From positions 1 to 48,112 of IMG/VR virus record IMGVR_UViG_3300042691_031827: a stretch of 48,112 bases of DNA. One strand, written 5' to 3'. The position numbers and the translations under genes were made by a program. Of this stretch, positions 44,747 through 48,112 are shown in pieces (positions within the stretch are counted from its first letter, which is position 1; each line of letters opens with the position of its first letter). The notes beneath the pieces are model-generated. The model did no database searches. It saw nothing but the letters and a program-made list of their open reading frames with translations, and was not told the origin of the DNA. Origin of the DNA: a virus.

Positions 44747-45768
44747 TTAGAAATACCTAAGACCTCTTTTACAGATTTTTCGATAGCGTCATATGCTTTG
44801 GGATTTTCTAGTAAAAATGCTCTCACCTTTTCTGTTCCTTGAAATTTAGGCTTATCATCGAGAATTGTTATTGTATACCAAGCGCCCCCTTTGCTAATAA
44901 TTCCAAGATCAGATGCTAAATTGACCAATTCAGTACATCTGTCTATTCCTTGGCCATAGCGTATATAACTGGTGGTCACTGCGCCAGGAGGCCCAAGTGC
45001 CGAACAGACCACCTGCCATTCGATTTCCTGCCCGATCTGAGTATTGTCAGTTCCAACTACCCACGGTTTAAATGTTTTGGCCCTGAGCTTAATATCGGTT
45101 TGATAAGCGATAGCTTGACCGCTTTTTTCTTTGAATTCTGCTCCATACCCAGTTGGATTTCCCATAAGATGTGTTATTCCGATAACTATATTTTTGTTAA
45201 CAGGAATTACGTTGGCAACTTTACGACAAAATTTTGCTAGCAGCTTTGCTCCGTCTGCTCGTTGCATTTTATCCATATCGCTAGTAATTTCTGCTTCTGT
45301 ACACAGAGCCGAGTAAGAGTCTATAATCAAAACGCATCCTGGAATTTCATTAATTATTCTTTCTGCTATTTGTAAATATTCTTCTCCGTGTAAAATTTTA
45401 CCTTGCTGACTTCCTATTACATGAAATCTACTAAGATCTAATCCAGGTATTCCTTCCAAATCTCTTTTTTTCAATCTACCTTCTATATTTAGGTAGTACA
45501 CTTGGCGACCGTCTTTGAAAGAACCATGAGCATATTCCATTTTTTGAGCAGTTGCTGCGAAATCCAGCGAGGATGTAGTTTTACCACATTTTGGTTGTCC
45601 GGTTAATACAACAAAACTACCTTCGGGAATTCCACCGTTTAAAGCAATATCTAATGATGGACTTACTGGTATGGTTAGTACTTTTTTATCCACTAACGCA
45701 TTTCCAGATAAAATAATCTGATCTCCAAATGTTTTTATTACATCTTCTTTAAATGTTGTTGCCATCAT
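44743..45768 (-). CDS. RecA-family recombinase
   Basis: This 341-residue protein is close to the standard RecA length. Walker A GQPKCGKTT is at 57-65, followed by the helix SLDFAATAQ. Walker B is CVLIIDSYSAL near 145-155. The DNA-binding L1/L2 region holds NIVIGITHLMGNPTG near 195-210 and KSGQAIAYQTDIKL. The C-terminal part carries a winged-helix-like end (AYDAIEKSVKEVLGISK). It pairs homologous strands and would drive recombination-dependent replication and repair. It is coupled to the nuclease (ATGA) and overlaps the upstream unknown by 20 bases. The family is clear; whether it is closer to host RecA or UvsX I cannot say. Confidence 0.9.
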   Translation of the reverse strand: MMATTFKEDVIKTFGDQIILSGNALVDKKVLTIPVSPSLDIALNGGIPEGSFVVLTGQPKCGKTTSSLDFAATAQKMEYAHGSFKDGRQVYYLNIEGRLKKRDLEGIPGLDLSRFHVIGSQQGKILHGEEYLQIAERIINEIPGCVLIIDSYSALCTEAEITSDMDKMQRADGAKLLAKFCRKVANVIPVNKNIVIGITHLMGNPTGYGAEFKEKSGQAIAYQTDIKLRAKTFKPWVVGTDNTQIGQEIEWQVVCSALGPPGAVTTSYIRYGQGIDRCTELVNLASDLGIISKGGAWYTITILDDKPKFQGTEKVRAFLLENPKAYDAIEKSVKEVLGISK

Positions 45769-46171
45769 CTAATTCCTTTAGTTTGGAAAGTATATTTTTG
45801 TTCTGTTGGTTTTTATTTCTAAAGCTCTTGTTTTTTGATCTATTTATATCTATTTCGAGAGAATTAGATTCATTTTTTAAGGCTGCTTCATGTTTTTCTA
45901 TTATAGGTATAAGATGTGGGGCTCGCAAAGAATAGATTTTTGAAGCCTTGGTATCATTTAGAGCTCTAATAATAGATTTAGCATCATATTTTTTTAATAG
46001 CTTGTTAGCTGTAGCAATTTGATCTCTATAATATTTTGACCATTCTTTATTAATCCAAAATTTATAATGAAGATCTAGCTTATCACATAATGCTTTATGT
46101 TCACATATGAGTTCAGTTATGTACTGAGCTGCCGTAACCTCTTTACCATTAGAATACCTTGATGGATACAT
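45749..46171 (-). CDS. Unknown helical, Lys/Asn-rich protein upstream of recA
   Basis: This 140-residue protein has helical segments throughout (TAAQYITELICEHKALCDKL, IATANKLLKKYDAKSIIRAL) and a basic, low-complexity tail (RSKNKSFRNKNQQNKN). No domain is recognised. Such small helical proteins are often DNA-binding or structural accessories in phage early regions, but nothing in the sequence shows this. The start follows an A-rich leader with no strong ribosome site, and the stop overlaps recA by 20 bases, so it is co-translated with recA. Confidence 0.5.
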   Translation of the reverse strand: MYPSRYSNGKEVTAAQYITELICEHKALCDKLDLHYKFWINKEWSKYYRDQIATANKLLKKYDAKSIIRALNDTKASKIYSLRAPHLIPIIEKHEAALKNESNSLEIDINRSKNKSFRNKNQQNKNILSKLKELDDGNNI

Positions 46172-46174
46172 ATT

Positions 46175-46504
46175 TTATTTTTTGGGCCTAAAAATCCCTT
46201 TTTCGGTATCTCTGCCTTTTGCTGCTGGAGCTCGCTTTTTTGCTTCATCAGCTATCTCAGAAGCTTCTTTTGTCATTATAGCTACAGAATTTATTTTTTT
46301 TCCAGATGTATGCGTGATCATCAAATCTTTTGTTTTTGCGGGCTGAGGGGCTATATTTGTTGATACTGATTGAGTATTAGCAGAAATAATGGTGTTTATT
46401 TGTGACTGTTTAATATCAAGTTCTTTAGATATTTCTTCCACACTTTTTCCGGAATGGTTTAGCCACTGTATTGCGTATTTTTGAACTTTGGTAATTCTTG
46501 ACAT
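46175..46504 (-). CDS. Small HTH-like DNA-binding protein
   Basis: This is 109 residues from ATG 46504, which shares an A with the upstream stop (TAATG) and has GAGAG ahead of it. A longer frame from 46537 would overlap the neighbour by 34 bases and is less likely. The first ~45 residues look like a helix-turn-helix (VQKYAIQWLNHSGKSVEEIS, then KELDIKQSQINTII). A Pro/Thr linker and a basic C-terminus follow (KKRAPAAKG, GIFRPKK). A transcription regulator of the phage early genes is the natural inference. No target site can be read from the sequence. Confidence 0.6.
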   Translation of the reverse strand: MSRITKVQKYAIQWLNHSGKSVEEISKELDIKQSQINTIISANTQSVSTNIAPQPAKTKDLMITHTSGKKINSVAIMTKEASEIADEAKKRAPAAKGRDTEKGIFRPKK

Positions 46505-46881
46505 TATATGATCTCTCTTTCTGCTTGATTTAACCACGATATGTTTTTGGAAGACAGGAACTGCAAATACATATTAAATACCTTTTCATTGACTGTTCTG
46601 AACTTATCAGATGGTCTGCAAACATTATCGACAATACTATAAGACTTGTCATCTAGTCCAGACTTCAAAGGATTGAATAATTTATTTGCATTGGATATCT
46701 TAATAAAGTATTGAGTAGGATTATCTGTTTTTTGTATTCTTTTAGCAAGAACGTCTTTGGAATCTATTTTTTTACGAGGGTAATTATTACCATCAATAAA
46801 ATCTTCTGAGCCTATCATACAATAATATTCTGTTATAAGTTTATCTTTTTTTTCTTTCGGAGAAAATATAAAGTCATCCAT
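46504..46881 (-). CDS. Unknown protein, paralogue of the one at 47596-48006
   Basis: This is about 125 residues from ATG 46881 (MDDFIFSPKEKKDK), nine bases behind AGGAG. A longer frame from 46926 extends into the neighbour and is rejected. It shares several blocks with the protein two genes upstream: YYCMIGSEDFIDG, YFIKISNANKLFNP, SIVDNVC and YLQFLSSKNISWLNQAER. No known domain is recognised. The conserved Cys in YYC and DNVC and the Trp in ISWL would be useful for a family search. It has a TAATG link to the HTH-like gene downstream. Confidence 0.6.
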   Translation of the reverse strand: MDDFIFSPKEKKDKLITEYYCMIGSEDFIDGNNYPRKKIDSKDVLAKRIQKTDNPTQYFIKISNANKLFNPLKSGLDDKSYSIVDNVCRPSDKFRTVNEKVFNMYLQFLSSKNISWLNQAEREII

Positions 46882-47245
46882 TGTTTTGTTCTCCTGAATC
46901 TGGCGTAATTTCGTCCGTTTGGGCACTTGAGTTAGACATGCACTTCTCTAGAAAATCAAAAAATCCTCTTGTATATTCATTATAGTCCTTAGTTGGAGGT
47001 ACTGGAATATGGTAATTGTTTTTTGCCACCTCTTTGATTCCAACAGTTTTTCCTTCATCATCTTGTTCATAGATACTGGCTATAACGTTAATAACAATTT
47101 CATGTCTACAGTCTATGAGTTTAGTAGTATCTTCTGTAATTATTTGAGCTAAACTTTCTGTGGTATTACCAGAATATTGTTTGTTAATTTGTTCTATAGA
47201 TTCTAATATTTTATTTTTTTGTTCTTCTGTTAATTGTTCTATCAT
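46874..47245 (-). CDS. Unknown acidic helical protein
   Basis: This 123-residue protein begins with a helical, charged N-terminus (EEQKNKILESIEQINKQYSG). A mixed central part (CRHEIVINVIASIYEQDDEG) and a Pro-containing segment (HIPVPPTKDYNEYTRGFFDF) follow, then an acidic, Gln/Asn-rich tail. The start lies one base after the FmdB-type gene's stop (TGA-C-ATG). No domain is recognised. It lies between the two paralogues and may act with them, by position only. Confidence 0.5.
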   Translation of the reverse strand: MIEQLTEEQKNKILESIEQINKQYSGNTTESLAQIITEDTTKLIDCRHEIVINVIASIYEQDDEGKTVGIKEVAKNNYHIPVPPTKDYNEYTRGFFDFLEKCMSNSSAQTDEITPDSGEQNNG

Positions 47246-47246
47246 G

Positions 47247-47591
47247 TCATGTCCATTTTGTTTTTGGTTGTTTTTTAAGCCGTGTCATTCCTTTGGGGAG
47301 TGGTTTGTTTGGAATTTCTTCTTTATATGAGTTATGTTTATTATTTAGTGCTATTTTTTCATCTTCACTCATTTTGTCTCGATTCCTATTGGCTAAATCA
47401 CCAATAGTTTTGAGTTCGGAATCCATCTTTTTTACAGATGCATTCTGTGTAATTACATCTTTTATATACAATCTTTGAGTATTTTTGCTCTCGCACTTAA
47501 TACAATTTGGATGTTCTTGATAATCCCTAATATAAAAGAATAATTCAAATTCTGAATTACATTTTTCACATACATATGAATAAGTTGGCAT
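47247..47591 (-). CDS. FmdB-type zinc-ribbon protein
   Basis: This 114-residue protein begins MPTYSYVCEKC, the signature start of the FmdB/CxxC-CxxC-SSSS zinc-ribbon family, with C8-x2-C11 and C30-x2-C33 as the ribbon. RLYIKDVI after it also fits. The family is common in bacteria and phages as a small regulator or nucleic-acid-associated protein of uncertain role. The second half is basic and linker-like (about 55-114), longer than usual. It lies between the two paralogous unknown genes and would be expressed with them. Confidence 0.75.
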   Translation of the reverse strand: MPTYSYVCEKCNSEFELFFYIRDYQEHPNCIKCESKNTQRLYIKDVITQNASVKKMDSELKTIGDLANRNRDKMSEDEKIALNNKHNSYKEEIPNKPLPKGMTRLKKQPKTKWT

Positions 47592-47595
47592 TATA

Positions 47596-48006
47596 CTACT
47601 TCAGATCCCTAATAGCTTCTTTTAGCCATGATATATTTTTGGTAGTTAAAAATTTTATATATTTATCGAATGTTCCTTTATTAACTTCTATAAATGACCA
47701 TTCATTTTTACAAACATTATCTATAAAATTATATTGTCTTTTATTCTTAATTGGAGACAACAAATTTATAGGATTATATAAATCAGAGTTTGGACTACTC
47801 CTGATGAAATAAGAAAATTTAGTTTTATTATTTTGTGAAATAACTTTAGTCTTTTTATTTTGTATACATTTTGCCGCAACATTCGATGACGATCCATTAT
47901 TTACCCTTGGACTCCCATCTCCATCTACAAAATCTTCTGTTCCCATTAGACAATAATACATTTCGTCAGCAAAATTATCATTTTGTTTAAAAATACAATT
48001 ATTCAT
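47596..48006 (-). CDS. Unknown protein, paralogue of the one at 46504-46881
   Basis: This is about 136 residues from ATG 48006 (MNNCIFKQNDNF), which lies 5 bases after the stop of the partial upstream gene. An upstream GTG at 48042 would overlap that gene by 31 bases. Shared blocks with its paralogue are YYCLMGTEDFVDG, YFIRSSPNSDLYNP, NFIDNVC and YIKFLTTKNISWLKEA, plus a Trp-containing WSFIEV where the paralogue has FRTV. An insertion rich in Ser, Asn and Lys (SSSNVAA, NKKTKV) distinguishes it. No named domain. No clear ribosome site, so coupling is likely. Confidence 0.55.
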   Translation of the reverse strand: MNNCIFKQNDNFADEMYYCLMGTEDFVDGDGSPRVNNGSSSNVAAKCIQNKKTKVISQNNKTKFSYFIRSSPNSDLYNPINLLSPIKNKRQYNFIDNVCKNEWSFIEVNKGTFDKYIKFLTTKNISWLKEAIRDLK

Positions 48007-48011
48007 ATAAG

Positions 48012-48110
48012 TTAGTAATTTTGAGCTAAAAATTGTTTCCACTGACTGTAATATGCACTATCTATAGTAGTCAATTCCTGATACCAAGGCAAGTACTCGA
48101 CAGAATAATT
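48012..48110 (-). CDS. 3' end of an unknown protein (partial)
   Basis: A minus-strand frame is open from the right edge for 32 codons and ends in TAA at 48012-48014. The piece is rich in Tyr, Trp and Gln and includes PWYQELTTIDSAYYSQWKQF, which looks like genuine coding sequence. It ends 5 bases ahead of the next gene, as the other genes of this operon do. Too little is present to name a family. Confidence 0.55.
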   Translation of the reverse strand, partial: NYSVEYLPWYQELTTIDSAYYSQWKQFLAQNY

Positions 48111-48112
48111 AG

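Noticed and set aside
46502-46531. Possible TATAAT promoter upstream of the HTH-like gene
   Set aside because: The -10-like ATATAAT is part of the TAATG junction and no -35 box lies 16-18 bases upstream.

Overview
The window reads as part of a large, AT-rich genome of a tailed dsDNA phage (Caudoviricetes-like). The evidence is one strand of very long, virion-type genes converging on a dense block of phage replication genes, with ATGA/TAATG junctions almost throughout. No integrase, rRNA, tRNA or CRISPR is visible. The host cannot be named. The formylglycine-generating-enzyme (FGE)-like module resembles a family common in planctomycete and other aquatic bacterial surface proteins, which hints at an aquatic host but does not prove one.

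Region 1 (1-26518, plus strand) holds surface and tail genes. First come three genes built from one ~133-residue, cysteine-containing repeat: a 3' fragment, a two-repeat protein and an ~12-repeat protein. Next are two modular adhesin-like proteins. One has an FGE-like fold whose two halves occur in swapped order around a propeller-like segment. The other has a long Thr/Pro stalk carrying seven Asp-box motifs. Then follow three large proteins of 647, 2167 and 2542 residues, probably tail or baseplate components. A small zinc-ribbon gene ends the block, and its stop codon overlaps the stop of the opposing block.

Region 2 (26515-34165, minus strand) holds a zinc-ribbon protein, a possible ssDNA-annealing protein, a homing-type nuclease, and a cassette of sugar-related genes: a GT4 glycosyltransferase with a zinc-knuckle insertion, several diverged GT-B-like proteins, a degenerate nucleotidyltransferase and a truncated methyltransferase-like protein.

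Region 3 (34169-48112, minus strand) is the replication and recombination module. In transcription order it holds a partial gene, two paralogous proteins flanking an FmdB-type zinc ribbon and an unknown, an HTH-like protein, a RecA-family recombinase, a small nuclease, two unknowns, a DnaB-type helicase, a DnaG-type primase, a dNMP kinase, a PD-(D/E)XK nuclease with a possible Fe-S cluster, and a DNA polymerase III alpha subunit split into two genes. A 59-residue ORF and a DnaQ-type exonuclease lie between the polymerase halves. Last is ssb, which has its own consensus sigma70-type promoter and an intrinsic terminator and so looks like a separate transcription unit.

The features that most deserve a second look are the permuted FGE-like adhesin, the four-cysteine repeat family, the split polymerase with its interleaved small ORF, the stand-alone ssb unit together with an SSB-like acidic tail on the helicase, and the diverged sugar-modification cassette. 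All function calls rest on motif recognition by eye; no searches were run.
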